Notes: generated by a model from the letters alone, not told the origin. A stretch of 64,000 nucleotides of DNA from Pyxicephalus adspersus (GCF_032062135.1 NC_092859.1:67956025-68020024), one strand, 5' to 3'; positions 37,697 to 51,158 are shown, counted from the stretch's first letter. Program-made: numbers and translations.

Positions 37697-38634
37697 CTGT
37701 ACATTGCACAGAATTTAGTTACATCCAGCTAAGATCCCACAAACCCCCCCTACAGCTTCTAGGCAGCTAGAAAAGGACCAGCAGCTCATTAGATTGAACT
37801 ATATTTTACTATAGTGTTTTTATTTTATTTTAAGTTTACAGTGTTATTCTTTTGTTAACAATCCCATAAATGTTGTTTACTGAAATATTAGGAAATTACT
37901 ATTGAGTAATTAATATTGAGGCATACTTACTAAAATAGTTGATTACTTACTGGTACGTCTCGTGTAGTAAATCCTTTCACTCTTTAATGACTCTGTCCCT
38001 AAGTACTGCGAACAAAATAATGCAAGAAACACATGGTGCAATTAAATGACTAGGTTGTTACCGTGATGGATTGTGTAAAATAATACGTAAATGCCTTTAT
38101 AATTTCCTGTTTGAAAAATAATGGAGCCTTATAGTAAGAGTGGGTATTTTTTTAAGAAAAGATTATTGTAAGCATATTCTACTTTTATTTATTATGTTAA
38201 ATCAATATTTTTAAGAGATAAAAGAAAAACTCTATAAAGATTTACCTTTATTTAGCTTATTTTAAACCGCTCTGTTTTGTGAGACTTGTTTTAATGTTTC
38301 TTTTCTGCATTCAGTACAGTAAATTTGATATTGAATAGGCAAAAGAATCCATCCAATCACTTCTTCCATCTGTATTTCCTTAATATGTGATTTCCATCAC
38401 TAAATTAGACTTTCTCTAAGTATATTTAGTAGTTTTATCAGTGGTGTCTCAATAATGGAAATCAATGGTACACATTTAAATATAGCCTAATTCTTTCTGA
38501 TACTTAAAAGAAACTCTGTGCAGTTGATTAGCAATACAAATTCTCTAAATACATGTGTTGTCAGCTTATTCCAGTAATAGTCTTACACATATCGATCATT
38601 ATGAACTCTGCATCCCCCTTTGATGAGTTTATTT
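35663..38634 (+). other. DRD1 3' untranslated region and downstream flank
   Basis: AT-rich DNA after the DRD1 stop. No canonical AATAAA was noticed in the first 400 bases; an ATTAAA lies near 35991. Where the transcript ends is not evident. ORFs here are on the minus strand or low-complexity and look like chance. A TA microsatellite follows at 37648-37696. A sequence TTTATTGAGGTTTAACAAG marks the start of the LINE at about 38640. Confidence 0.4.
37648..37696. repeat. (AT)n microsatellite
   Basis: A TA dinucleotide run of about 49 bp with one interruption (TATG). Confidence 0.95.
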
Positions 38635-38989
38635 ATGTATAATATATTTTTATTGAGGTTTAACAAGTTTACAAAACAATGACAACAAAATGAGGGGAGG
38701 GGGATAATAAGGTAGTGGAGGGGGGTGCGAAGAAAATGTTCACATATATAAGATATATATATAAGATATAAAAAGTACCATTAGCATATATTAAAAGTCA
38801 TTAGCATCGTACAGAGAAAAAGTAGTGCATTGCACACCAAAACAAGGTCGCTCCAAATACATACAATCTCATGAGGCATATTATAAACACAGTATCACGC
38901 AACAGATATCCATAGGAACTAGCACCATATGCCAACTTGTCGGATCCTGGCAAGAATATAGATCAGTGCCCAACATTGGTAGTACCTTG

Positions 38990-41080
38990 TATATCACTGA
39001 AGATACAGCTGGATGGATGTCTTGAGATAATCTAAACATTTCCCAAATATCCCACAACATTTTGTGCTGAGGCCCTGGTTCTTCTTGTAATATTTGTTAC
39101 TCAAAGCCTGCAATAATGTCCATTTCTGTTATCCATTCCAGCATGGTAGGGACTACAGAAGAACCCCAATGTCTAGCAATTATCCTTTGGCCTGCAACCA
39201 CAAAATGGCGAAGAAGACCACGCTTTATTGCTTTATTAGAGCCAGGAAGGATGGCCAATAAAGTAATGTGTGGGTGTGTAGACAGATCTTCGTCCATAAG
39301 TTTGTTGTGTATAGCAAAAACCTTCTTCCATAATGCATTAATAGAGGGAAAGAGCTACAAATATGTAACATAGAGCCATGACCGTGTCCACATCTCCAGC
39401 AAGTGGGCGAGTATGTGGAATCAAATCTGCGTATATCTACTGGACATTTGCTTTCAGAGTAATGTTCTGAGTCTCCCGTTCCATCACCTGCTTGATCTAT
39501 ATTGATAATATGAGGTAGCAAATATTTTAATCGAACAGCCAAAAGCTTGGAGTAAATCCATATATCCAAATTTGTTTTTGAAGAAAATGGGTCGGTAACT
39601 GCCACATAAAGTATGGTCCCGACCAGGCTTGAGTTACACAGTTATGTGGGCCTTCAGTGACTGGATGAGAAACACGGAAGAAGCTGATACATCATTAAAG
39701 ATGAAAAGCAAAAATGGTGAAATGTGTTCCTGAAACAACTTATAAAACCTAGGTGTGAACCCATCGGGGCCTGGGCTCTTACCAGGTATTAATGAGGATT
39801 TACAGACCTGCAGTTCTAAATCTGTAAAAGGAGTATCTAATCGGGATTTAACATCTTTAGAGATGGTAAAGCTGTGTCTGAAATATATTCATGTACTTTA
39901 GATTGGAAAAGATCAGGATCCATATCAGTGAACATCCCTTTCAGATTGTATAAATCCGAATAGGACTCCTTAAAGGAAGAAACAATTTCCTACGGGTGGA
40001 AGGTTTTTTGACCTGATTTCTGGTTTATACAAGGAACTGTAATACTGTTGATTCTAGGATGAAGGGCCCTAGCTAAAAATTTCCCGGGTTTATCGCATTG
40101 GTGATAGAATAATTTGTGAGTTCTGTCTCTCATTTTAAGAGAAAATTTATCTAATAATGCTTTCAATTGTTGTCTTTTCTGTGACAGAGAAAGCAAAACC
40201 TCTGTTTCTGGTTTTTGTTTATGAGTTTTTTCTAAAGAGGCCGTGCTGAATGTTTTTTCAGATAGCACCTCAGTACACATTTAAGCTCTTCCCATTGGGT
40301 AGGCAGGGGCGTGTTATCAGAGGTATGATCCAATATTAAATGTTTGATAAGTTGGGGTAGCTCAGATGCACAATCGGGGACAAATAATAGATTATCATTT
40401 AGTTTCCACATAAAGGTGGATCTAGGTATATCCGTGACCTCTAGAGACATAAAAACAGGTGGATGATCGGACCAAAGGAAGCTTTACTAAGATATGTTGG
40501 GATACTAAAAACATATCTAGACAATGGTAAGTATAAGGAGCAGGGGAAAAGTATGAATAATATCTATTGTTTGGATAGGTTACTCTCCATATATCCACTG
40601 GAGAGTATTGGGTGAGTGTCTTCCTAAAATGTTATAACCGGGCCCCCACTAGAGGTAGAGTCTATGGGGGGTTCCAGCACAAAATTGAAATCTCCAATAA
40701 TGATCTGTCCCTCTTTAAAACTTATCAGTTTGTGTAGTATATCGATACCATATTGATTGGGGTCTTGATATAGATTAACTAAGGTATACGTTTTACCATA
40801 AAGCTCTATGTTCAGAAAAATAAATCTTCCTTCTGGATCAGATTGTTGGGCTATCATAGTGAATAGAACAGACTTATGAAAGCCAATGGACACACCCCTG
40901 GATTTAGAATCTGAGTTAGAACTATGGAACCAGTTAGTAAAGTATATGTTGCCAGTCTGAGGGATATGCCCAGATCGGTAGTGGGTCTCTTCGCTAAAAG
41001 AGGATGCCCACTTTTTGTTTATGTAATGCATAGAGTATTTGAGAGTGCTTCTTAGGCACATTAAAACCTTGTAAGCAAAA
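38990..41080 (-). pseudogene. LINE ORF2 relic (endonuclease, RT fragments, zinc knuckle)
   Basis: Endonuclease: GRFIFLNIELYGKTYTLVNL and IIIGDFNFVLEP (41061-40624) match the apurinic-endonuclease-like fold of L1 ORF2, including the GDFN active-site motif. WSDHPPVFM follows at about 40450. A PGKSPGPDGFTPRFYKLFQE block (about 39785-39720) and KLLAVRLKYLLPHIINIDQAG (about 39560-39490) are RT blocks. The next recognised piece is CWRCGHGHGSMLHI (about 39405-39360), so the RT fingers and palm, including the YADD motif, are deleted. A C-terminal hydrophobic stretch lies at 39297-39100. There are several frameshifts. Confidence 0.85.
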
Positions 41081-41819
41081 TTTGAGGTTAGTCATCCCAG
41101 AAATTGGTCCAATCGGGAGGGGTGGAGTAGGACCTAAGTTAAGTTAACTAACGTAAAGGGTGAAGCTTACATTTCCCTGAAAATGTAGGAGCCCTACGTG
41201 GGGGCGTGGAGGGCTATCAACCTGTATCAAGACAAGGCGCCTCCACACAGAGGCGTTGGTATATTTATGAGTGTATATACAAATCCTCATAACATAATAA
41301 GATAAAGAATGACATCTCCTAAATAACAGATAGCAATAACAAAATATATCTGTGTACATATATTTGCAATCCTATTTCCAACTCACACTAGCCAACAGTA
41401 TATAAAACAGTATTATTTAGGCCTGCAATTTTTCGCATTCAAGGTAACACATCAACACAAAATTAGAAAAACCTATATAGGGAACACAGTGGTAAATCCT
41501 GTGCATCTTGAAATCCTTTTACAAAAAAATATTCCGCTGTGCAAAGGACGCCTCACCGTATGTCTATCCTTTAGCCATATAAGTTCATCCTGGACATAGA
41601 GCAGCATAGGAAGAAAAAGATAGAAAAAAAGGAAAAAGAGTACAAACATTGGTCATCAGGAAACAAACTGGAGAAGTGGGTCAAACCGAGCTATTTCTCC
41701 AGAAACAAAATAAACAAAAAATACATCAATCAAAATAAAAATGCATGTAAGCCGAGGGTATCCCAATCCTGTAAACATTTTATGGACCAATAATCTCACC
41801 TATATGGCATATCCCTTGA

Positions 41820-42651
41820 TTTTAATTCCTCCAGTATTGGTTTGAGGGCCCTGCGTCTTGACAGATCTTATAAAAATAATAATTGCGCACTATCAAAGTC
41901 CAGGATTCATTTCTGAAATAAAAATAATGAACTCGGCTATGACGTCTCTCGGGCACAATAAATCCAAAGACCTGGGACCCAGCGCTCTGTAAGCCATGAC
42001 AATAAGAATTTCAGTTGTTACAGGCCTGTCCATTAAAAGATTAAAAATCCCTTGCACTGTTGCCATCAGATCTGGAGTGGCAGTAGCCTCAGGCAAACCC
42101 TGGATTCTGATATTATTTCGCCTGTTGCGATTTTCTAGATCATCCAAGGAATAAAATGCATATTGAAACTTGCGATTATGAGCCACCATTTGGTTCTCCA
42201 TCTTGGTCATTCTAAGAGATAGGGTTGCATGCTCTACTTGTAAAGATAGTACGTCTGTTTGTGTGGATTCCAAATTTTGCTTAAGTTCAGCAAGCTCCTG
42301 TTTAAAAGATGCTACCCAACAGCATGTGTGATGTTCTAAATTTGTACTAGTGGGTAGGGGGCGAAGAAAAGCTCCTATCTCTTTCAGGGCTGAGGGTGAT
42401 TCAATCTCACCTGTTGAATGTGGCAAGGAAGGAGCTTCCGAATCCTCCACAGAGTGATGAGATAGTGGTGAGGGTGCTGAACCACATGGTGCGTCAGCCA
42501 TCTTGTCTCCCCCACTAGCTTCTTCCTGCATCTTTGAAGTCTGTGGAAAAAAGTCAGTTATGCCTCCACTAGCTGACACCCGCGGTCCGCAATTGGTAGC
42601 AGGGGTGTTCTCCTTCTTAAGATGAGTGTGCTTAGGGTTTTTCGCCAGCAT
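41820..42651 (-). pseudogene. LINE ORF1 (coiled-coil RNA-binding protein), frameshifted near its C-terminus
   Basis: A 252-codon frame from the ATG at 42651 carries an acidic and Ser/Pro-rich start, a heptad-rich region (about residues 110-170, ELAELKQNLESTQTDVLSLQ), then DLENRNRRNNIRIQGLPE and YRALGPRS. These are hallmarks of L1 ORF1 (coiled coil and RRM-like part). It stops early at 41893. In another frame the expected C-terminal domain continues as RRALKPILEELKSRDMPYR (about 41850-41790), so a frameshift separates them. It is the least damaged LINE part in the window. Confidence 0.85.
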
Positions 42652-42745
42652 GATGAGAAGGTATATCCAGAAATAGAAGCGCTCTGTGTGGAGCTCTGTA
42701 GCGTGTGTCTTTACTCGGCCATGCTCAAGCCACGCCCCCTTGGTG

Positions 42746-45700
42746 AAGTTTATTTAGAAGGAATACACATCTGTGAAAGAAAATGCCAAAGACATGTCAC
42801 TTTTAATACAGGCTATGCCAGCCATATATAACTAAGAAAGTGAAATTGATTTTAAAGTTTTTATTACAATGATTACCACTATTTATGAAGTTTTAAAGAG
42901 ACCTTGTTAACTCTCTTAATATGTTAAATCAGCAATTAAGTGAGTGAAGACTGGACAATGGAACCGTGGCATGTGGCAGAAGACACAGGCTTCTGAACAC
43001 ACTGAAACAAGCTGCAGTGCTGGAAATGCTGGAAGAGAGTTAGATGACATAGACAACCAAGGACAATATACCTCTACTTGCTAAGAGAATATAATCCTTC
43101 TTGCTAATTTGAACACCTTCAATGCTTTTCTTGTAAACTTTGAGGATGAATCCATCCACATTGTGTGAAACTACAGAGGTAGTAAAGGCTTGGGAGCATA
43201 TTTACTACTAGGAATATGTGAATATTTAAATCCCATCAGTCCAGCCAAACTTCCGATTTTAGTTATTTTTTTATGTGACTTGTACTTTTAACAGTCATTA
43301 CCTTCAATCTGTTTCTTATTTTATTTGAGACACAGACAACAATTGTTAGGCCCGTTTTCATTAAAATAGGAAGGGGTTTAAACCTTAGTTATTATTACCC
43401 TGAGTAATACATTATTAGGTAATTAGAGTAATAATTGAAGAGAAGCCAACACACAAGGTTCCATCTGAAACCTTTACTGGAGTTCCTTAAGATTAGTGTG
43501 ATCTCTTAGGGACAAACTGTGGCCCCTATTTATAAGGCAACATACAGATGTTATGTCTGCTACATATGGCACAAGGCGGCACAATTACTTTTAATTACTA
43601 GATGTTTTACACTAGTCTTAAAAAGCTCCAGTAAAGTTGTTTGAATTGTAACCTGGTATACTTGCTTCTTTTACCACAATTGCTGAGCACTCAGTAAATA
43701 AACTGTGAACATATGAGGATTAGGTGTAGGACAGATTGTTGTGATTTATGTTACTATTAAGGTCTGTGTTTTCATATAATGAATACAACCACCCCCCTAT
43801 TTTCTTGTTCTGTTGTCCCACTCCCTCTCACAGACAGGAAGTGACATAACCATTCCAGGGACAAGGGCAGCAATAAATAGTTTACAGAAGTATTTACTTC
43901 TCCAAGTCTATATAAAGCAAAACAAAAAAAAACATTGAGTTGAGCTCCTACCCATGGTTACCTCTCACTCTACAGTGGAGTCCTACTCATTATGCAGTAG
44001 TAGGAGGAATCTCTATCATTTTGTGGCATTCTGCTTTCCCTTGCGGCTATGAATTTAAAACAAAATTGTAGTCACAAACAAGATATAAAACGTATAGTCT
44101 GAAAAAACTAGGGTTTACTTCAGTATTTAGCTTTAATCAAATGTTTTCCCACTTTACATTTCTTTTTTGTTAGATATACCCATTGTTATGGACAGCGCTA
44201 AACGAATTCTGTGGAGTACAGGTTATTCTGTTTCTGTCTTAGCCTGTTACTGGACAGTGAAATAAGGAAAAAGTGTAGTTATAAGCCCCTTGCAAAAATG
44301 TATGTGGGCTTAGGGGGGACAAGCCTGATGATATTACATGTCTAAGCAATGACCTTGAACCACCACATATTGTGTATAGTATACATGCAAGAGATCAAAT
44401 TAAGGTAGAAAGATGAAGCAGCTTGGAAAGTTTCTACCATTAAAATGGTCCTTTTTTCCTAGCTACACTAGTTTTGCCAGGAGTCAGGAGGAACCAGAAC
44501 ATCACTTCAAAAATACCCTATAAACACTGAATGAGATTTGCAGATATCATTCCCATCTTAACTAATATATATATAGCTTTACCTAAAAATAAAAACAGTA
44601 AAAATAGGTAGATCATTATTTTGAGATCCCTTTCTTTAATCCCCACTGCTACTGTATAAGTAATTAACATAACATACATTGCTGTTGAATACAGTAAGGA
44701 ACAGCTAATAATTTTTATTTACCCAGAAACAATCCTGGATCAACATTTGTAGACCAATATGACAGTATACTGTAAGCGCACTGTACTGTAATGTACTGTA
44801 TGTGCAGGCAGATGAGCTCTGAATAGAAATGGAACTGGCTCTGTGGACTCTTTGTGCACTGTATAAGACACAAGAGCTGTCATTGACACCCAAAGAAGCC
44901 CAAGAACAGTCTAAAGCTACATACACATGAAAAACTAGCATGTGTTCAGTGGTTCCCCGACATCTTTCATCAATCCACATTGACGTACAGATAACTGACC
45001 AAGTCACAATGACCAGTGTACTTTTCTATAGAGGAAAGCATAGCTGGGAGTTGCTCGCTCATCCTCCCCCCTCCATTCTCTAAAAAATAGAATGGCGCTG
45101 TGTGTACAATCACAAAAGATTGTTTACAGTGAGAGTAATCTGTTGTCTATCTGACGTCTGTACAGAGTTTAGGACAATCATTGGCTTTAGTGGAAAACTG
45201 GGCAGTTGCCTACAGCAAAGAGTGTGTACTGCAATATCTTTTATTGAATTTCAGGATTTGTGCAATAGGGATAAGGAGAAAGTTTTGGAACAGCAGTTTT
45301 TTTAAGTTACAAAGGCAGAAACGCATGGGACAGCAACAGGTGATGCTGGAGTTCTTCTGTTATGACATTTTAATGATTACAATAATGTGTTTTGATTTGA
45401 TATATGCAGAGTTCAGCTTAAATCCTTCACTTCACTGTAAGTAGGGTCAGTTAACTAAAACAAGCAGCACAGAGATTTCCAAACAATATACCTGAAGAGA
45501 TAACACTCACATGTATATTCATAATGAAGTTCAAATATTCACTTTACTATCCAGAAACTTGTCATCTGTGATGGCTGTTTTAACTTAACAGATGGAGTTC
45601 TCTGTTTCTCTGCAATAAGAAATAATAGAATATTCAGCAGAAGCAGATCAGTAGACACAAATGTTCAGATGGGAATCCCACTGCCAGAGTCTATGAGAGA

Positions 45701-47300
45701 CAGAAAAAGCTGATGAGTGATTCAGCCAAGCAGCACACACCCTAACCTGAAACTGACTGACCTTTAAATAATGAAGTGCTGTCAGCTCAAATATTTTATA
45801 ACACATACTAGCTAACTATACAGTGTTCAGAAACAGGGTCTCAGAAATGTAACATAGCCTGCACTTCAAGTGCTGCAAAGAGCCTGGAAGGCTTGACATG
45901 TGACATCTAGATCGTCTTGACTGCTTTTTGTGACTACCTCTGACACAATAGTCATAATTTTAAAATTAGGAACACAAATCGGTGATCATATGTAAAGAAC
46001 AATACCCACAACAACCTACTGGTTTGCAACAAAATAAACTATTTTTTTTAATTTAGATATACTTTAAGTATACACAATATAGAAATTAAAAGTACAGAAA
46101 CAACAAAAATAGAATGGGAATGATTTGCTAAAAGACATTTTATTCCTACCGAAGTAAACCTGTTTTCGGTCAAGAGCATATCTAGGTGCATACAGCTTCA
46201 CTGAGCTAAGTAAAAATGTGCTCCCTTAGTTAGTCAACCCTAATAAATCTGTTGATGTCTTTAGCCTTGGATCCATCTTCAAGAGATTAGAGATTATGAA
46301 AGGCAGGAGACTGATTGATGTTGGAGGTTTGATACAGTTACTATATTTATCCTTACAGCAGCTTGTTGGATCGGTTTTACTCCATCTGCCCATTCAGACG
46401 AAGAGTAAAAAATGCAATTGTGACTTTGTTGCTGTTTTCAAGAAATGTCTGTAAAGCTTTCAGTCATGTTGATTTTTGGATGTGTCGTGGTAGTAAATTT
46501 AACACAACTAACTGAAAACCCAAGAATAATCATTAAGTCAGTGGTGTTTTCTTTACTACCACTAGATGCCTAAAAATAAAAAAAAATAAAAGAAAAGCTA
46601 AGCTCACTATAAGTATTTAAACTCAATCACTATCATTTCATATAGGCTTTACTATGTAATTTCATAGGTCTTTTCTAAACCTGCAGCAATCATTAAAAAA
46701 ATACCTGATCAAAGTCGTTGGTTGCTATTATATGATGGCGTTGTTCTAGTCCTGTTTTTCAATTGTTCTTTTGTGTTGTTAATTTACAACTTTGGGCATG
46801 CACAGAAGGGGCATTTTCCTTCCCTGATGTGAAAGTGATGCCGTTCTCACGCATGTGCAGTGGGATCAGCACTCTTTTTTTTCCCCTTTTACAACAGGCT
46901 AGGTCACCTGATCTCGTCCCTGCACAGTACGAGATCGGATGACGTACCCAAAAGAAGGAAGAAGGAGGCCGAAGATGGCAGCGCCCAGCGTTTCCGCTGT
47001 GCAGGGAGGAAGAAAAAATGCCAGGAATTCTATCGAGGTAGGCTCCAGCATCATCGAGGGATCCGCAGAATTAAAGGTGTAATTTTTTATTTTTCCAGTT
47101 CTCTAAAATTTTACTCACACTATACTAAACAAAATAAAATGTTTTGACTGGAATTGGGCTCTAAGTAATCTATAGAGTATTAAATACTGTATAGAGTAAT
47201 AAATCAGCATCAATATTTACTGATAAATCAACAGGAACAGCTATATTAACCATAGGACTCGGATAAATGAGACCAGATTTCTAATTCTTTTTTCCTAGAG
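42746..47300. other. No gene recognised; scattered repeat fragments
   Basis: About 44915-44935 carries TCTAAAGCTACATACACATG, close to the end of the MITE at 1166, so a diverged relative may lie at 44915-45180. A GC-richer repeat-like block at about 46800-47090 contains CATGTGCAGTGGG and AAGATGGCAGCGCCC. ORFs at 44705-45007, 45102-45444, 46860-47147 and 47426-47704 show no known domains. A part at 45590-45800 looks like a degenerate repeat but has no defined ends. Confidence 0.35.
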
Positions 47301-48518
47301 AAGTGGTGCCCAACCTTTTTTCATCTGGGGGCCGCTGTTGAGATAAAACTTGCCTGCCACAATGCAAACAAACATTAAAGATGTATGTTTAAAACTAGAA
47401 TAGTTTTAATTTAAAAAAAATTGAAATGGTTCTAGTTACGGTAATGTACATTCACCAAATAAAAGAGATGCCAAATCAAGAATTTCTGCACTCACCATTT
47501 GATTATCATTTTATTAATACAACATTTATTAATGAAAGATACATAACTAAAGCTATCATTCGCTATCATTCAGTGCTGGCTTGTCATATATTGCTCCCTG
47601 CTCACCAATTTTGTACCAAAGAGCAGAAACTACACCATACAATGCGTCCTGTGAGTTATAGGGGGCCACTAACCTTCTTTGTACCCAAAAATCTCTGCAA
47701 TTGATACTTCCAGAGAAATGCAATTCATGTGACAGATAGCCACATAAACAGATAGGCCCCTACATCTCCCCATTACTGAGAAGTTAGGGTTCATAGAAGC
47801 TAAGTGGCCAGCTATGTGTGACATGGTAGCATAGTATGACAGGTATAGTTTTTTGTATTTTGTGATAGTGCCATAGTGATGAAATTATAGGGGGAGTTAG
47901 CCACAAGAGTCCTGCACTTGCAGTTACATTTCCCTTTTCTTACTTTTCTTTTCTTCTTTTCTTGGGTTTCATAGAGAGTAAAGGGATAGTAAAGGAATAA
48001 CTATGTGTGACAGGGTAACATTATATGATGACTATGAAATTATATTTGGGGGGACAAAAGTCATTTTCAACTGGCACCACATTTCCAGTTGCCAACATTC
48101 CTCTATTCCAGAGAAATTGAAGTCGTCAGTTGTGTGTAACAGGCACCTCACCAGCCGCGCAGTCCTTCACACCACAATGTCTGCAGGTTCGACTCCAGAC
48201 AGCAGTGAGCAGTACTAAGCATCTTGCCCTAGGCAGGGTTCTATGGCATGAGGAAGGGGTAACTGAATCACAACATCATCGCCAACCTGAATGCAATCTC
48301 AAGCTGCTGCTTGGATTATCCCACAGTACAAGTTGGGTGGGGAGCAGTCACAGCTGATTGCCAGGTCTATAGTACACGCCCACTCTCCTGACAGCACAAT
48401 CTCATAGAGCAACATAGGAGATGTGCGCGCCCTATTCCCTGCAAGACAACAAGCAGAGAAAGCAGAGAGGGAATAAGCAGAGGGCCGGATATTGCAGGCC
48501 CTAGGTTGGGCACCCTTG
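47301..48518. mobile_element. Non-autonomous hAT element, 1,218 bp, with 8-bp target duplication
   Basis: The left end AAGTGGTGCCCAACC and the right end GGTTGGGCACCCTTG are inverted repeats (15 bp, three mismatches). Exactly matching 8-bp direct repeats TCCTAGAG flank it at 47293-47300 and 48519-48526, as expected of hAT insertion. The interior has no transposase. Its right 200 bp is shared with 5222-5539. A perfect target duplication suggests a fairly recent insertion. Confidence 0.88.
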
Positions 48519-48828
48519 TCCTAGAGGAACCCTTGAAATAAGGTCTTAAGGAACCCCTAAAAATGAATATACTTAAAACTAATAAACTATTATTAAAAAT
48601 AATTTGAAATAAAAGAAAAAAAGGATGTGAAAAACCTATTTGACACCCAGTCCAGATAGTTGTTTAACAGCCATATATATTTCCAGTACTAATCCTGAAC
48701 AAAACAACCTAAATTGGAGGTCAGTGAAAAGTAACCTCTCCATCTCCACCAGTGGCCATTGTAGGTGGGAGTCTCTAATGCTTTCCTCCCTACAATGGCA
48801 ACCAGCAACATCATTAGGTATGCTAGAT

Positions 48829-49133
48829 CAGCAGTCGCCAACCCGTTGTCCGCGGACCAGGAAATTTTGCTTATGTGTGGCTCCAGCCAGTGCACCCCGA
48901 GCTGGGTCAGGAAAAGGACCTTGCTTGGGGGGGCCCTTCGGCCAGAGCTGCGGACCACGTCTATCGTATGGATCACAGGCTCAGGGTGGGTTGTCTCTGA
49001 ACACAACCATCCCACTCTCCTATCGCAGGCTCAGAGTGGGCGGGTTCTGGCATCATGACGTTACTATGGGGCATGCACTGTACAGAGCCGGTAATTAAGT
49101 TGTCCGTGGGTCCAAAAAGGTTGGCAACCACTG
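48829..49133. mobile_element. Short hAT MITE (305 bp) with 8-bp target duplication
   Basis: The ends CAGCAGTCGCCAACC and GGTTGGCAACCACTG are inverted repeats. Flanks TGCTAGAT (48821-48828) and TGCTGGAT (49134-49141) differ at one base. The interior is GC-rich, with GTCCGCGGACCA near the left end and GCTGCGGACCACG in the middle. ORFs of about 100-150 codons across it on both strands are incidental. Related copy at 63683-63931. Confidence 0.85.
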
Positions 49134-49329
49134 TGCTGGATGACAAAAACAGACTTATGATGCAGTCATTTAGGAATAAAGTTAGTATTTATATGGCTGT
49201 ATTTAGAAAACTCTGATACCCTTCACAGGACATTTAGGCAAATTGTTTTCAAGCAGATAACAGGTGAGTAAAGATACAGTGGATAACAGGTGGATAAATT
49301 AGGTATAAGTTAGTATAAAATATCAGTAC

Positions 49330-51158
49330 AATCTTCTTTACAGGTGTAAAAAACATTAAGGGAAATACAATAGTTTTAAATATTGAAAGCTAGAGGTATC
49401 TGAGGCTCGAATAATGTTGCATAGTGTGGCAGCACACATCATTACTACCAAGAAGAGTGGACAAATCTGAAAAAAAAACAAATAAAAAAAAAAAAACCTT
49501 AGAAGGATGGGGGGGGACGTAAAGTTGAACAGTTAGGCGTCTGTGACCTAAGGTATCAAATACACGTGATTAACTCTCAAGCCAATATCTGGAAGTAGTA
49601 AACATCCCAGCTCCACTATATCCGTTCAAATTTGTCAATAATATTTTTAAGTAGGGCTGTTAGATACTCCATCAGGCGAACATCTTGGATACGTTTATGT
49701 AGGTCCTCCATAGAGGGGGGTAAAGTGGCTTTCCACTTGGTGGAAATCAGTGTGCGAGCTGCCACTAGGATGTGGGCTAGAAGCCTACAAGTAAATTTAG
49801 GAAGGCCCGTAAGGGGCAGACCTATGATGAGTGGGCGGGTGCATGTTAATAATGTATTGACTCTTTCCCAGCAGCTTTGAAGGGGCAAAACCAGAAAATA
49901 TGTTCCAGAGTACCCCTTTGAGCCTTGCAATGCCAACAAATGGGGTCAGCATTATGGAACAGTTTATGGAGCACATCTGGAGTAAGGTACCAATGAAAAA
50001 TATTTTATATAGATTTTCTTTGTAAAGTGTACAAATTGAACTTTTATGCACTGTTTCCCAAATCTCCAACTATTCGTCTCCTTCCAATGTTTGACTGAGT
50101 ATATTCTCCCATGTACACATTTATGCAAATTTGCCATAGTTCGCCTGTACAGTTGTATGGACAAAACCAGTAGATGGAGGAGATGAGACCCTTAGAATAT
50201 GGACTATCTGCACATTTTCTCTCAAAAGGAGTAACATCAAAGAACCTGGAGGACTAAATAAGGGAAGATACATAATATCTTATTTGTAGATAAGCATAAA
50301 AAGATGAATGAGGAGCTCACATTTGTCTGGGAGTTCAGAGAAGGAAAGTATTCTTTTCTCTACTGGATGCAAAATAAGTCTGAGGTGAAAAAACCCTCTT
50401 TCCCTCCAAGGTTGCGACATAGCCCTGGAAAGGCTGTTGGGTATTTGTGGGGTGTGGATGATAGATGTCAGCACTGTAGCTGGAGAGGAAAGACTATATT
50501 TCTATTTGCAGGTTTGCCATATATTCTTTGCAAACACCACAGGTAAAAAATCTTTGCAAGTAACATAAACAAGCTCCATAACTTCACATTTGGGTGGATG
50601 GGAGCAATCCAGTTCTCCTCCAGTTACCTACAGACACTAAGGTCCATGATGGTAGATAGCGTAGGTGAGCTGCTATATAATATTTGTTCAAATCTGGGAC
50701 CCCTAGTCCTCCATGTTCCCTGGAAGTACAAACAATATGTTTAGCCAGTCTGTGCCGCTTGTATGCTCAGATGAAGTTTAAGAAATTTACCTGTATTTTT
50801 TTTATGGCTTGCGCTGGCACCCTAACTGGGAGAGTCTCAAACGAATATAGTAATTTGGGAGGAAGCATCATTGTTAAAGATGCTATCTGTCCTGTCTACT
50901 AACGATAGAGGATGAGTCTTCCACTTATCCATGAGGGCGTGGAGCTCCTGAAACAATGGTGGAAAATTGTGTGAGTACAGTTGATTATATGTAGCTGTGA
51001 TCTGGGTCCCTGAATAGCAAATAAAATGTTCCCACCACATAAAAGGGTAGGTATACCGCAACACAGAAAGCTGTGCAGGGGCCACGTGCAGAGGTAGTGC
51101 TTCAGTTTTTGTTGAATTTACTTTATAACCCTAAACTTCACAAAAGTTGCAGGGCTCT
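49330..51158 (-). pseudogene. Tx1/L1-like LINE ORF2 relic, post-RT and C-terminal parts
   Basis: From high to low coordinates, a GYKVNSTKTEALPL block (about 51135-51090) follows the RT palm. Then come TATYNQLYSHNFPPLFQELH and WKTHPLSLVDR (51085-50837), a GGLGVPDLNKYYIAA block (about 50705-50660), a basic linker (50474-50280), a CWHCKAQRGTLEHIFWFCP zinc knuckle (about 49935-49875), and a C-terminus with STKWKATLPPSMEDLHKRI and FERIW (to about 49610). Frames shift repeatedly. The 3' untranslated part may extend to about 49330 and includes a G-run and A/T tracts at 49470-49520. The RT core continues in 51159-51530. Confidence 0.8.

Larger units (their letters stand above)
38635..42745 (-). mobile_element. 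Tx1/L1-like LINE, near full span but broken
   Basis: On the minus strand the element begins with a GGGGGCGTGGCTTGAGCATG leader (about 42742), followed by ORF1 (42651 downwards), a spacer, ORF2 endonuclease (41061-40624), linker segments (40450-39990), reverse-transcriptase pieces (about 39800-39485), the C-terminal zinc knuckle (about 39400) and a 3' end with AACCTCAATAAAAATATATT at about 38655. The order is that of L1-type elements. It is about 4.1 kb against 5-6 kb for complete relatives, and the RT core is largely missing. I saw no clean target-site duplication. Confidence 0.85.

Noticed and set aside
46860..47147. 95-codon ORF with an RKKKCQ part
   Set aside because: Lies in a repeat-like GC-rich block; no recognised domain or splice structure.
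48640..49098. 152-codon plus ORF and overlapping minus ORFs
   Set aside because: They overlie a GC-rich hAT MITE; length is due to composition.
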